Source: JAABTH01 sp964390725
GTDB taxonomy: Bacteria; Bacillota; Dethiobacteria; DTU022
NCBI GenBank assembly: GCA_964390725.1
Contig: CAYMIW010000013.1
Coordinates: 1-64,000, forward strand
Direction of reading: 5' to 3'
DNA: 64,000 nt
The first letter of the stretch is position 1; each line of letters starts with the position of its first letter. Positions 50,255-59,783 of the stretch are shown in pieces. A model generated the notes under the pieces. That model was not told the DNA's origin. It worked only from the letters and a program-made list of their open reading frames with translations, and did not search any database. Both the position numbers and the translations under genes were made by a program.

Positions 50255-51640
50255 TCAGCTACTACTCCTGAAAAAGTTTTTAATCTTCATTTTCAGGCGT
50301 TTAAATTTCACCCGGGGATCATTTCGCTTAAGCTGAAGATAAACAGGGGAATCGGCTGAAGGCACCGGGATCACTCCCAGGGTCGCACCCCGCTGCAGCA
50401 GGTAGCGAAAACTACTTCTATTTAACTTTGACTGAAAGGATTCGCCTTTTTCTCCTTCGTCTTGATTCTTTTTCTTCAAAATAAGCGAGAAAGTCTCATT
50501 TTTGCGGTATCCTTCCAACAAAACCAAAAAGTAGCTTTCTTCAATTTTACGTAACAGCTCTTCTCCCCCGTTGACCTGGTCGGAATTGATCCTGGTAATT
50601 CTGTCTCCCGTTTGTAATCCTGCTTCTTCAGCTGCTGATCCGGGTATTACCATAAGAAGGGTTACACCCTGATCATCAACCTCATAACAGGGAGTTTTTT
50701 TAGTATCCAGCTTCTTACTATACAGGATAAGCAGCTCATGACCCAATGGAGCAAAGATAACTCCCGGTAAAACCAGGAATGACAAGTACTCTGAAGAGAT
50801 AGCAATAATGAGCAGTATAATGCTGTATAATGCCAGCCACTTGGATGAAAATAGTGTTTTAACCCGGGGTCCCGCAGTAAAGGCCAGGTCGGAATAACCA
50901 AGCCCGGCTGCCACCGGGATAACCATGTATTGAAGGCTCTGCCCTTCACCGGGCTGAATAACAGATTTAAGAATCGGCCACCAATCCGGCATGGAAACAC
51001 CGACAATTTCAGTCTGGGCTACTACAGTTACCAGTAAGGCTACAAGGGGGAGCGGCCAAAATCGCTGCAATGTAAAAGCTCCCACAACTTTTCCATCATC
51101 CTGCTTCAGGTAAATCGGGCTGCTGCCCCAGTGGCCGCCAATATAGATCAGCATAGCTTCAACAAGGTGCAGCAAACCTATTAAAACCAGCAGCGCCGGT
51201 ATATGAATCTTCAACAGGGAATCAATTATTCCCAACTCGATCAACCCGGGGAAAATCGGCAGCATTATATATTTCACCAGGAGTACAGCAACCGCTACTA
51301 TTCCACCGGCATAAGAAAAACAGAGATAGCGCGGGTTGATCAGTAGCAGCAAAAGGGCAACCGGCCAAATAAAATAAAGACCTATTTGCTCCAGGGAAAG
51401 ACCAAGCAAAACCAGGATGACCGAAGCAATAAAACCTCCCAGGAGCCCCAACCCCAGCGAGGTAAGCATTTGCCTGCCAATGGGGTTTATTACTCGTCCA
51501 TACAAACTTTCCTCGGTTGCAGCCACCCGGCGGTATTGCAAAAATACCAGGAACAGGACAATCCAGAAAATTGGCATTATCAGGGTCAGCGCAAAGGTTG
51601 CCAGGAATATCTGACCTATGTCAAAGATAAACTGCACCAC
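50255..51640 (-). CDS. MinJ-like polytopic membrane protein with PDZ domain
   Basis: 461 residues. About eight membrane segments span residues 5-310, followed by a cytoplasmic PDZ domain (GVTLLMVIPGSAAEEAGLQT, then DRITRINSDQVNGGEELLRK) and a basic C-terminus. This build matches MinJ of Bacillus, which links MinD to DivIVA at division sites and likewise lies close to ctpB. Here it begins right after a CtpA-family protease gene and near ftsEX. The role in division placement is an inference from architecture and context; sequence identity was not measured. Confidence 0.72.
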   Translation of the reverse strand: MVQFIFDIGQIFLATFALTLIMPIFWIVLFLVFLQYRRVAATEESLYGRVINPIGRQMLTSLGLGLLGGFIASVILVLLGLSLEQIGLYFIWPVALLLLLINPRYLCFSYAGGIVAVAVLLVKYIMLPIFPGLIELGIIDSLLKIHIPALLVLIGLLHLVEAMLIYIGGHWGSSPIYLKQDDGKVVGAFTLQRFWPLPLVALLVTVVAQTEIVGVSMPDWWPILKSVIQPGEGQSLQYMVIPVAAGLGYSDLAFTAGPRVKTLFSSKWLALYSIILLIIAISSEYLSFLVLPGVIFAPLGHELLILYSKKLDTKKTPCYEVDDQGVTLLMVIPGSAAEEAGLQTGDRITRINSDQVNGGEELLRKIEESYFLVLLEGYRKNETFSLILKKKNQDEGEKGESFQSKLNRSSFRYLLQRGATLGVIPVPSADSPVYLQLKRNDPRVKFKRLKMKIKNFFRSSS

Positions 51641-51644
51641 TTAG

Positions 51645-53126
51645 CTATTCCCCTCCCAAAACTGTCCACAATCCAGGTTTATCAAACATGTCAAGAGCAT
51701 AATTCAACTGTTCATCATTTTCACCGGCTGCCCGGTCGAGGGCTTCTCTCAATACAACCCAGGTTTGATCATTAAAGGTACCGCTACCGGCAAGTCCGCC
51801 ATCTTCCTGGAAAGCGGTAAGAGCAATCCTCGTCTGGGTATCAAAGAAACCGGTTACCTTAATGTTGTAATCAAGCTGCTCTAGCATTAACTGCAACATC
51901 TCTACATCCGGTCCAAAATCCCCCTCTTCAAGACTTCCCGGGAAAAAGTAGCGATAATAACGGAGGATTTCCGGCATCTCCACTTCGAAATCAGGCTCTA
52001 TACCGTGCTTGTGAATATCATGGCCGGAAGGTGTAAAATACCTGGCCATGGTTAAGAGTATGGCATTTTCACCCGAGAGCTGGGCCAGCTGCTGAACTGA
52101 AGCCTTGCCGAAAGTAGTTTTTCCTACCAGCAGGGCAGCACCACGATCCTGCAGGGCCCCGGCCAGCAGTTCAGCCGAACTGGCTGAATCCTCATTGATC
52201 AGCACCGCTATCGGGTATGGTTTCTTTTCCGCGCTGGAATAGTAAATTGTCTTAACTTCGTCGTTGCGACCGACCAACCTGACGATTTCTCCTTCGGGAA
52301 CTAACAGCTTAGCCACTTCCACTGCCTGATCAACCAAGCCCCCTGGATTATTACGCAGGTCAATAATCAACCCTTTGTTCAATCCGCTTTGCTCCATCTG
52401 GTTAAATTTACCACTGAATTCATTAAAAGTATTGCTGTCAAAACTCTCAATTCTAATATAACCGAGACCATCGGAAAGCATCTCACCAAAAACTGTTCCG
52501 ATACTAATCTCTTCCCGATCTACCAGCAGGCTGATCGGATCATCCGCACCCGGTCTTTTAACCAAAACCTCAACCATGGTGCCATCAGGACCTCTCAGTA
52601 ACTCAACCGCACGGTTGAGACCCTGCCCGGTCAGTTCATGACCATCAGCTTCAAGAAGGCGATCTCCAGGCATTAATCCTTTTCTGGCAGCTGGAGACTC
52701 CGGAAAGGTTTCATAGACAACGATATTCTGGTAAGCCTCAATAATACGAACACCAATACCGCTGTACGAACCCCTGGTTTCACTGATAAACTCTTCAAGT
52801 TCAACCGGATCATAAAACCTGACCTGGGGATCTTCCAGGCTTTGAACCATACCTTTTACAGCGCCTTCAATCAAGTGCTGCTTATCTACGGGGTCATAAT
52901 AATAATTAGAGATCACATCAATTGCTTCAAAAATGATCACCGCATCAGGATCAACCTGGTTGGCTGCGGGTTCATACCTGATAACTGTAGATGACTGATC
53001 TCCACCAGTGTCGGTGTCGTTATTTCGCATAGCCGAATAATAGGTAATCATGTTAGTTGCGATTAATACCACAACAAATATAATCAGCAAGATAAAGATT
53101 GTTTTTCTACTGCTGTTTTCTGTCAT
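51645..53126 (-). CDS. carboxyl-terminal processing protease (S41, CtpA/CtpB type)
   Basis: 493 residues from the ATG at 53126, which has AGGAG 9 nt upstream; the ATG at 53135 touches that site. Order: N-terminal membrane anchor (8-29), a PDZ domain (GSYSGIGVRIIEAYQNIVVY to GHELTGQGLNRAVELLRG), the S41 catalytic domain with Ser in NEDSASSAELLAG and Lys in VGKTTFGKASVQ, and a C-terminal peptidoglycan-binding repeat (VEMLQLMLEQLDYNIKVTGF). It cleaves exported substrates near the membrane. It follows asnS's terminator as a separate unit with the MinJ-like gene. Confidence 0.93.
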   Translation of the reverse strand: MTENSSRKTIFILLIIFVVVLIATNMITYYSAMRNNDTDTGGDQSSTVIRYEPAANQVDPDAVIIFEAIDVISNYYYDPVDKQHLIEGAVKGMVQSLEDPQVRFYDPVELEEFISETRGSYSGIGVRIIEAYQNIVVYETFPESPAARKGLMPGDRLLEADGHELTGQGLNRAVELLRGPDGTMVEVLVKRPGADDPISLLVDREEISIGTVFGEMLSDGLGYIRIESFDSNTFNEFSGKFNQMEQSGLNKGLIIDLRNNPGGLVDQAVEVAKLLVPEGEIVRLVGRNDEVKTIYYSSAEKKPYPIAVLINEDSASSAELLAGALQDRGAALLVGKTTFGKASVQQLAQLSGENAILLTMARYFTPSGHDIHKHGIEPDFEVEMPEILRYYRYFFPGSLEEGDFGPDVEMLQLMLEQLDYNIKVTGFFDTQTRIALTAFQEDGGLAGSGTFNDQTWVVLREALDRAAGENDEQLNYALDMFDKPGLWTVLGGE

Positions 53127-53209
53127 TGTTAACATCTCCTGTAAAAATATGCTACATTACTATAACTTATTAACGAAAATGCCTTCCTATAATCATACCA
53201 TATATGGGC

Positions 53210-53252
53210 AAAAAAAGTTAAACCACCCTGCTATACTGTCAGAGTGGTTAAC
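53210..53252 (-). terminator. terminator after asnS
   Basis: On the minus strand TTAACCAC pairs with GTGGTTTAA around a CTGACAG-containing loop, followed by CTTTTTTT. It separates asnS from ctpA. Confidence 0.8.
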
Positions 53253-53278
53253 ATTATCAAATTTATTAAATTGATGCT

Positions 53279-54673
53279 TTAAAACTCGCAGGAATTAACG
53301 GTCCGTGGAAAGGGAATTACATCCCTGATATTAGCCACCCCGGTCAGGTACATCAGTGCCCTTTCAAAGCCCAGTCCGAACCCGGCATGTTTAACCCCGC
53401 CAAAATGCCTTAAATCAAGATACCATTGGAGATCGTCAGGGTTGATATTAAATTCGGCCATTCTTTCAATCAATTTTTCGGGGCGTTCTTCCCTCTGGCT
53501 GCCGCCGATTATCTCACCAACACCGGGCGCCAGCAGGTCCATGGCAGCAACAGTTTTCTGATCATCATTTAAACGCATATAAAACGCCTTGATCTCCTTC
53601 GGATAGTCGGTTACAAAAACCGGGCGTCCAAACTCTCTTTCCGAAAGATAACGTTCATGCTCTGTCTGCAGATCACGGCCCCAATCCACCGGGTATTCAA
53701 ATTTTTCGCCAGACTTTTGGAGTAAACTAATTGCCTCACTGTATGTAATGCGAGCAAATTCTGCTTTTACAATACTCTCGAGTCTGTCTTTTAAGCCTTT
53801 ATCTACATACTGGCTGAAAAATGCCATCTCTTCAGGAGCATTCTCTAACAGGTGTGAAATCAGATATTTAACCATATCTTCGGCAAGATCCATATTGTCC
53901 TGAAGATCGGCAAAAGCTATCTCGGGCTCGATCATCCAAAACTCTGCAGCATGCCTGGGAGTGTTGGAGTTTTCTGCCCGAAATGTAGGGCCAAAGGTAT
54001 ATACTTTACGGAAAGCCATGGCAAAGGCTTCTGCTTCAAGCTGCCCACTAACAGTCAGGTTGGTTTTCTTGCCGAAAAAGTCCTCACTAAAATCAACTAT
54101 ATTTTCTTCAGTAAGCGGAGGAGAGAGCGGGTTCAGTGTAGTTACCCTGAAAATCTCGCCCGCACCCTCTGCATCATTAGCAGTAATAATGGGAGCGTGC
54201 ATATTAACAAATCCTCTCTCCTGAAAAAAACTGTGCACGGCAAACGATAAGATCGATCTCACCCTGAAAACAGCAGTAAACAGGTTTGTCCGGGGACGCA
54301 GGTGAGCTACTTCTCTTAAATATTCCCTGCTGTGCCTTTTAGGCTGGATGGGATAATCAGGAGAAGAATCCCCTTCAACTATCACTGCATCAGCTTTAAT
54401 TTCAAAAGGTTGCCTTGCATCGGGAGTCAATACCAGGCGTCCGCTTACCGAAATTGCTGCCCCCACCCCGAGTCTGGCTATGTAATCATAATCATCAAGA
54501 GACTCCCGTTCATATACTACCTGGACAGGATTGAAAAAGGTTCCGTCATTAAGAGCAATAAAACCGAACGATTTTTGGTCGCGATTACTCCTGATCCAAC
54601 CGCTTACAACCACTTCACGGTCATTGTAAGACTCTGCACAACCATAGATCTGCTTCACTGTTACACTATTCAT
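53279..54673 (-). CDS. asnS: asparagine--tRNA ligase
   Basis: 464 residues. The N-terminal OB-fold (VVSGWIRSNRDQKSFGFIAL) binds the tRNA anticodon. The class II catalytic core shows LRPRTNLFTAVFRVRS, FRAENSNTPRHAAEFWMIEP (motif 2) and GFGLGFERALMYLTG (motif 3). Asn rather than Asp specificity is supported by the AsnS-type length and the ENSNTPRH region. The ATG at 54673 has a GGAGGA site. No T-box leader was found in the 130-bp gap upstream; that gap is mostly the terminator of the previous operon. Confidence 0.96.
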   Translation of the reverse strand: MNSVTVKQIYGCAESYNDREVVVSGWIRSNRDQKSFGFIALNDGTFFNPVQVVYERESLDDYDYIARLGVGAAISVSGRLVLTPDARQPFEIKADAVIVEGDSSPDYPIQPKRHSREYLREVAHLRPRTNLFTAVFRVRSILSFAVHSFFQERGFVNMHAPIITANDAEGAGEIFRVTTLNPLSPPLTEENIVDFSEDFFGKKTNLTVSGQLEAEAFAMAFRKVYTFGPTFRAENSNTPRHAAEFWMIEPEIAFADLQDNMDLAEDMVKYLISHLLENAPEEMAFFSQYVDKGLKDRLESIVKAEFARITYSEAISLLQKSGEKFEYPVDWGRDLQTEHERYLSEREFGRPVFVTDYPKEIKAFYMRLNDDQKTVAAMDLLAPGVGEIIGGSQREERPEKLIERMAEFNINPDDLQWYLDLRHFGGVKHAGFGLGFERALMYLTGVANIRDVIPFPRTVNSCEF

Positions 54674-54732
54674 TTTTGTCCTCCTTGACTATATAACAAG
54701 ATCCGGGGATGTTTACTGCAAACAACTCAGGC

Positions 54733-54777
54733 AATAAAAAGGAGCCGGCGATTTGCTTGAACAAACCTCAGGCCCCC
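54733..54777 (-). terminator. terminator after the ftsE-ftsX-M23 genes
   Basis: Nested stems on the minus strand (GGGGCC/GGCTCC outside, GGTTTG/CAAATC inside) followed by TTTTTATTG. Confidence 0.65.
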
Positions 54778-54804
54778 ATAAACTTCAATCGGTAGGGATA
54801 CCTG

Positions 54805-56004
54805 TTAAAAATAATTCATTGGGTTGTAGCGATAATCCGCTCCCCCGCTGGGATAAGTCCGCACAGCAGGTTTGTTGAATTCTCTTACTTCAAAATGAAG
54901 GTGAACACCGGTACTGTAACCGGTTGTGCCTGCCCGGCCGATTCGCTGTCCCCTGGTGACAATATCGCCAACCTTAACCAGCAAACTGCTCATGTGGGCA
55001 TAGAGAGTTACCGTGCCTCCGCCATGATCGACCATAATACAGTTGCCGTATCCACCATTCCACCCGGAGAAAATTACCTTACCTTCTTCTGCGGCAATTA
55101 TATAATTGGCAGCCCCATTGTGTGGAGCCATGTCTACTCCACCGTGCCAGGCCTGCGCACCGCTGAATGGATCCCTTCGCCAACCATAACCGGAAGAAAT
55201 CCAGGTTGGCGCTTCAATAGGATAATGAAGTACTCCGTGCAGGCCGGAAAACTGGCTGGCTGCTTCAGCAAGGAGTTTACGAATTACTTCGTCTAACTGC
55301 TGCGCTTCATTTTCAAGATCCTGAATCGCTTTCATGTTCAGGGCTATTTCTCCCTGCAAATCTGTTAAAATTATATTGCGATCCCCGGCTGCCCGCTCCA
55401 GTTCATTTTCATTGGCTGCCACCTGGGCGCGCATATTTTCGAGATTGCGTTTCTTTGCCTCCAGCTCTTCTTTCCAGGTGTGAATAATATCTCTTTCATC
55501 CTGGATTTCTTCTATTAATCGCAGGTCGTTGCCGGCAATTAAACTTAAATTATGCAAGCGGGTTAAAAAATCTGAAAAACTGCTTGATTCAAAAAGTACT
55601 TCCACGTAAGAAATAACCCCGTGTTGTTGTATAGCTCTCAGACGAAGTTTAAGCAAATCTTCCTGGTAACGAAGCTGTTCTTCAGCCTCAGCAAGCTCTT
55701 CTTCAACCTGGCCAATCTCTCCTTCTACCACAGCGATATCACCGGCCAGACGTTCCTGTTCCTGCCTCAGCTCATGAATACGCGTCTCCAGCTGCTGAAG
55801 TTCTTCCTGCAGGGCAGCTTCACGGTTTAACCGCTGTTCCAGAGCGCTTCTTTCTTCCCTTTGTCTTTTCTCTAATTCTTCCAGTTCCTGTTGTCTGGTT
55901 TCAATTTCTTCAGTGAGGTTGGCGTATACGGGCAGCGTAGAAGAAACGATCAGGAAAAACGCCAGGATCAAGTAAATGAACCATCTTAAGATACCGGTTT
56001 TCAT
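54805..56004 (-). CDS. M23 murein hydrolase or amidase activator with coiled coil (EnvC/PcsB-like role)
   Basis: 399 residues. A signal peptide or anchor (about 8-28, ending PVYA) leads into a long coiled coil (29-250; EELEKRQREERSALEQRLNR and similar heptads). A C-terminal LytM/M23 domain (about 265-399) keeps the zinc ligands: AWHGGVDMAPH (H, D) and HLHFEVREF (HxH). It can therefore be a true endopeptidase rather than an inactive activator. In other bacteria such coiled-coil hydrolases are controlled across the membrane by FtsEX, which lies directly upstream here, so the three probably form one wall-splitting module. Confidence 0.9.
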   Translation of the reverse strand: MKTGILRWFIYLILAFFLIVSSTLPVYANLTEEIETRQQELEELEKRQREERSALEQRLNREAALQEELQQLETRIHELRQEQERLAGDIAVVEGEIGQVEEELAEAEEQLRYQEDLLKLRLRAIQQHGVISYVEVLFESSSFSDFLTRLHNLSLIAGNDLRLIEEIQDERDIIHTWKEELEAKKRNLENMRAQVAANENELERAAGDRNIILTDLQGEIALNMKAIQDLENEAQQLDEVIRKLLAEAASQFSGLHGVLHYPIEAPTWISSGYGWRRDPFSGAQAWHGGVDMAPHNGAANYIIAAEEGKVIFSGWNGGYGNCIMVDHGGGTVTLYAHMSSLLVKVGDIVTRGQRIGRAGTTGYSTGVHLHFEVREFNKPAVRTYPSGGADYRYNPMNYF

Positions 56005-56045
56005 TACCTACTTCCTCCCTGTTATCATAAATCTTTATATTATCT

Positions 56046-56933
56046 CTATACTCGCAAAAACCTGCCCATCGAAAAGGCACTGCCCAGAATGCCCAGAATT
56101 GTCCCCAGGGGCACCAGATACTTTGCTAATTCCATCATAACCTGCTCTACAGGAAGTAGACTGAGAAACAGCAGGTTGTTCAAAGTTACCCACTCCACAG
56201 AGTGGATGTAGATATAATAAAGGGCAAGCAAGGGCAGTACTGCTCCGAAAAAACCCATGAACAAACCTTCCAATATAAAAGGCCAGCGGATAAACCAATT
56301 TGTTGCTCCCACATATTTCATAATCGCTATTTCTTTCTTACGCATCATCACGGTCAGCTTTATCGTATGTGAAATCAAAAACACTGCCGTGATAGCCAAT
56401 CCGGCCATCAATGCCAGAACGACAAGCTGGATTACCTGGGTAACAGAAAACAGGTTTTCTACATACCCTTTCCCGTAAAAAACATTGGAAACACCAGGGT
56501 ATGTTTCAAACTCCGCTGCCAGGTCAGCTACAGTTTCAGGCACAATTGTTTTAACTTCGTAAGAAGCCAGGAGAGGATTATCCAGTTCACTGTCATAACC
56601 CTCCAACATCCCGCCAAGTTGAGGGCGCAGCCGGCTCATGTGCTCTTCACTGGAAACATAGTGCACTTCGGCAACACCTTGATGGGCACCAATCCGCTCC
56701 CCCAGCTCGGTTTGCTGATCGCTGGTTGCAAATTCATCGATAAATACCACAATTTCGACCTGTTCCCTGACGGTATCAGTAATGTGCCCCACGTTTAAAG
56801 TAACCATCATGAAAAGGCCAAGCATTAATAGTGTAACAACAACAACTCCTGTTGAAGTTATACACATCCAGCGGTTTCTGTATAAACCTTTAAACGTCTC
56901 ACCTATGACATATATAAAGCCACTAATGAACAT
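56046..56933 (-). CDS. ftsX: cell division protein FtsX
   Basis: About 295 residues from the ATG at 56933 (MFISGFIYVIGETFKGLYRN), which matches the family start; frames to 56975 lie within ftsE. One membrane helix near the N-terminus (about 25-45), a periplasmic domain (VEIVVFIDEFATSDQQTELG, then VAEVHYVSSEEHM) and three C-terminal helices. FtsX forms an ABC-like complex with FtsE and transmits ATPase activity to extracellular wall hydrolases. It overlaps ftsE by 11 bp and precedes the M23 gene by about 40 bp. Confidence 0.95.
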   Translation of the reverse strand: MFISGFIYVIGETFKGLYRNRWMCITSTGVVVVTLLMLGLFMMVTLNVGHITDTVREQVEIVVFIDEFATSDQQTELGERIGAHQGVAEVHYVSSEEHMSRLRPQLGGMLEGYDSELDNPLLASYEVKTIVPETVADLAAEFETYPGVSNVFYGKGYVENLFSVTQVIQLVVLALMAGLAITAVFLISHTIKLTVMMRKKEIAIMKYVGATNWFIRWPFILEGLFMGFFGAVLPLLALYYIYIHSVEWVTLNNLLFLSLLPVEQVMMELAKYLVPLGTILGILGSAFSMGRFLRV

Positions 56934-57612
56934 GGGAATAAAACCCCTTTTGCTCATCACCAACCAGTCGACCACTTTCGAGATACATGACTCGTTTCTT
57001 AAACTTATCTACAATATCGCGATTATGAGTCGCTACCAGGACAGTTGTCCCCCTGAGGTTTATGCTGCGCAGCAGGTTCATGATATCAAGGGTTGTTCCG
57101 GGATCCAGATTCCCTGTGGGTTCATCTGCAATAATCATCGCCGGACGATTGGCGATTGCCCTGGCCAAGCCCACCCGCTGCTGTTCGCCTCCTGAAAGAT
57201 CACAGATCCTGGCGTCACCTTTCCCCTGAAGACCGACCAGCCCTAAAACATGGGGAACCCGTTTACGAATTTCACGCCGCGTAGCCCCGGTTACCATCAT
57301 GGCAAAAGCAACATTGTCATATGCTGTTCTGTCTTCGATTAGACGAAAATCCTGGAACACCATACCAATATTACGCCTCAGGTAAGGCAACCGGTGTCTT
57401 GGTAACTTTCCCACGTCTCTGCCAAAAATTTTAAGAGTGCCTTCTGAAGGTATCAATTCCCTGATTATCAGCTTCAGCAGGGTCGATTTACCAGCCCCGC
57501 TTGAACCGACGAAAAATACAAACTCGCCACGATCAATAAAAAAAGATACATCTTCCAGGGCATTATCCCCGTTTTTTGTGTATTTCATGCACAAATCTTT
57601 TGCTTCAACCAT
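56923..57612 (-). CDS. ftsE: cell division ATP-binding protein FtsE
   Basis: 229 residues with all ABC motifs: Walker A VGSSGAGKSTLLKL, Q-loop GMVFQDFRLI, signature LSGGEQQRVGLARA, Walker B IIADEPTGNLDP and switch His in VATHNRDIV. The YTKNGDNALEDVSF opening and short length are those of FtsE. It is the cytoplasmic ATPase of the FtsEX complex and the first gene of the ftsE-ftsX-M23 set. Confidence 0.96.
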   Translation of the reverse strand: MVEAKDLCMKYTKNGDNALEDVSFFIDRGEFVFFVGSSGAGKSTLLKLIIRELIPSEGTLKIFGRDVGKLPRHRLPYLRRNIGMVFQDFRLIEDRTAYDNVAFAMMVTGATRREIRKRVPHVLGLVGLQGKGDARICDLSGGEQQRVGLARAIANRPAMIIADEPTGNLDPGTTLDIMNLLRSINLRGTTVLVATHNRDIVDKFKKRVMYLESGRLVGDEQKGFYSHVH

Positions 57613-57770
57613 GCAGTCAGACCTTCCTGCAATTACTTTACATAATGTTTTTCTACAGTTAATATATTCTTCCTGCTAGACATATTAATGTATTTTTACT
57701 TATTTTGCAAATTATTCATAAGTCACCGGGACACTGATCAAGTTGATAGCCAGTTATGTTTTAAATAATT

Positions 57771-58643
57771 CTAATGCTGCTGTAATTTTTTAAATCCTTC
57801 ACCATGAACCTCGGTAGCATTGCCAATGATAACAAAAGCGCCCGGGTCAACCTCATGAATAATCTCCTTCAGCCTGGTAATCTGCTGCCTGGTAATGACA
57901 CAGAGCAGGACTTCCCTTGTTTCACGGGTGTATCCACCTGAACCCTCCAACCAGGTCACACCGCGTCCCAGTTCATGAAGAAGTCTTTCATTAATTGCTT
58001 CACCGTTCCGGGTTATAATGATCACCGACTTAGCCAGGCCTAGACCTTCAAGTATGGCATCAATCACCTTGACACTGACGAATAGTGATAGCGCTGCATA
58101 CATTGCTGCTTCACTTCCGAAAACAAACACAGCCAGGGCCAGAACAATTAAATCTCCCCAGAGCATGGCCTGCCCCGGACTGATACCCCATTTTTTTGCA
58201 AGAATCAAAGATAACAGGCTGGTTCCCCCGGTTGAACCACGGTAACGAAACACTAACCCCGAGCCAACCCCCATCACTACCCCGCCATAAACAGCCGCAA
58301 GTAGCAAATCATTGGTAGCAGGAGGAAGCAGGTGTGCAGTCACTTCCAGGGCCAGCGAAAAGAGTACAGTACCCAGCAGGCTCTGCATAACAATACGCGG
58401 ACCCAGTATCAGGTAACCGGCAACAAAAAGAGGGATGTTTAAGATTATTACTGTTATACCAACAGGTGAACTAATCAGGTAGTGAAGAACCACCGCCAGA
58501 CCGCTGATTCCACCGGGAGCCAGCATATTCGGCACCATGAACATATTGTAGCCGACAGCAAGAATAACTGCTCCGGCCGTGATACCGGAAAAGTCAAGCA
58601 ATACCGTTTTCAAACCCTTCTTGTCGACTTTAATTTTTTTCAT
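57771..58643 (-). CDS. YitT-family membrane protein with DUF2179 domain
   Basis: 290 residues. Five or six membrane segments (residues 15-195) include the family phrases VPNMLAPGGISGLAVVLHYL and VFRYRGSTGGTSLLSLILA. A soluble C-terminal DUF2179 domain follows (SVIIITRNGEAINERLLHEL, GRGVTWLEGSGGYTRETREV, HEVDPGAFVIIGNATEV). The family is widespread in Firmicutes; its transport or sensing role is unknown. It begins 9 nt after prfB and is probably co-transcribed with it. Confidence 0.9.
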   Translation of the reverse strand: MKKIKVDKKGLKTVLLDFSGITAGAVILAVGYNMFMVPNMLAPGGISGLAVVLHYLISSPVGITVIILNIPLFVAGYLILGPRIVMQSLLGTVLFSLALEVTAHLLPPATNDLLLAAVYGGVVMGVGSGLVFRYRGSTGGTSLLSLILAKKWGISPGQAMLWGDLIVLALAVFVFGSEAAMYAALSLFVSVKVIDAILEGLGLAKSVIIITRNGEAINERLLHELGRGVTWLEGSGGYTRETREVLLCVITRQQITRLKEIIHEVDPGAFVIIGNATEVHGEGFKKLQQH

Positions 58644-58652
58644 TGCTACCTC

Positions 58653-59775
58653 CTATTTCCTGATCGGAATCTTTCCGCGGGCCTTCCAGCGAAGAAAAGC
58701 CTCAATAAAGGGATCAAGCTTGCCATCCATAACTGCTTCTACCTGGCCTACCTCTGCCCCGGTGCGGTGATCTTTAACCAGGGTGAAAGGGTGAAATGTG
58801 TATGTACGAATTTGACTGCCAAATCCGATCTCCCTCTGATGACCCCGTTCTGCATTGATCTGCTCTTCCTGCTCCTGCCTGTGCAATTCGGCCAATCTGG
58901 CCTGCAGAACACGCATTGCCTGTTGACGGTTACTGTGCTGTGACCGATCATTCTGGCATGATACAACTATGCCGGTCGGGATATGGGTAATCCGCACTGC
59001 TGAGTCAGTTTTATTAACATGCTGACCACCCGCTCCACTGGCTCGGTACGTATCTATTTTCAGATCATCAGGGTTTATTACCAGCTCTTCCTCTTCTACT
59101 TCCGGAATTACATCAACTGAAGCAAAAGATGTATGGCGTCTCTTAGATGTATCAAATGGGGAAATTCGGATCATACGATGTACGCCTTTTTCCGCCTGCA
59201 GGTAGCCATAAGCGGCATGGCCTCGAACAATAAACGTAGCACTTTTTATACCGGCTTCATCATCATTGAGAATATCAACCAGTTCCACCTGGTAATCTTT
59301 CTGTTCACACCAGCGCAAATACATGCGCAGCAGCATCTCAGCCCAATCCTGAGATTCCAACCCTCCGGCACCGGGGTGCAGCGATACAATTGCATCGCAA
59401 AAATCATATCTTCCGCTGAAAAGTGTTTCAAGCTCCAAAGAGTCAAGCATTTCACCAATTTTTTCAATCAAGGGGCCAACTTCTTTACAGACCTCCGAGC
59501 CTGCATTTTCATCTTCGGCAGCCAATTCCAGGAACACCCCGGCTTCTTCTACCAGCTGGTCAATATCCTGGATTGGCCGAAGCTGTTCCCGCAGAGCTCC
59601 CTGCTTCTTCATTACCTCCTGGGCTTCGGAACTATCATCCCAGAAATCAGGTTTAGCAGCCTGTTTCTCCAGATCGTTCAGCTTTATCAGCTTATGATCA
59701 TATTCAAAGAGAAGCCCTCATTTCTTCAAGCCGCTCCTGCTGAGCAACCAGTATATCGCCATACTCTTTCAGCAT
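58653..59775 (-). CDS. prfB: peptide chain release factor 2, with programmed +1 frameshift
   Basis: The gene begins at ATG 59775 (MLKEYGDILVAQQERLEEMR) and reaches an in-frame TGA after 23 codons. A +1 shift at CTT-T-GAA continues as EYDHKLIKLNDLEKQAAKPD to the stop at 58653, about 373 residues in all. The SPF stop-codon reader is in RISPFDTSKRRH, and the catalytic GGQ in ASGAGGQHVNKTDS. RF2 releases peptides at UGA and UAA, so low RF2 promotes its own frameshift. The frame seen from 59612 alone would lack the N-terminal domain. It lies 8 nt after secA. Confidence 0.96.
59704..59718 (-). promoter_or_regulatory. prfB +1 frameshift signal
   Basis: On the minus strand an internal Shine-Dalgarno-like AGGG (59718-59715) is followed after five bases by the slippery stop CTTTGA (59709-59704). 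The spacing is a little longer than the three-base gap of the E. coli signal, but the order and the slip codon are the same. Confidence 0.85.
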
Positions 59776-59783
59776 AAAAGCAC

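Noticed and set aside
54674..54804. T-box leader for asnS
   Set aside because: The gap is too short and lacks the T-box sequence; it mostly holds the terminator of the preceding operon.
58653..59612. RF2 as a 319-residue protein starting at 59612
   Set aside because: The N-terminal domain lies upstream in the +1 frame behind the CTTTGA shift site.
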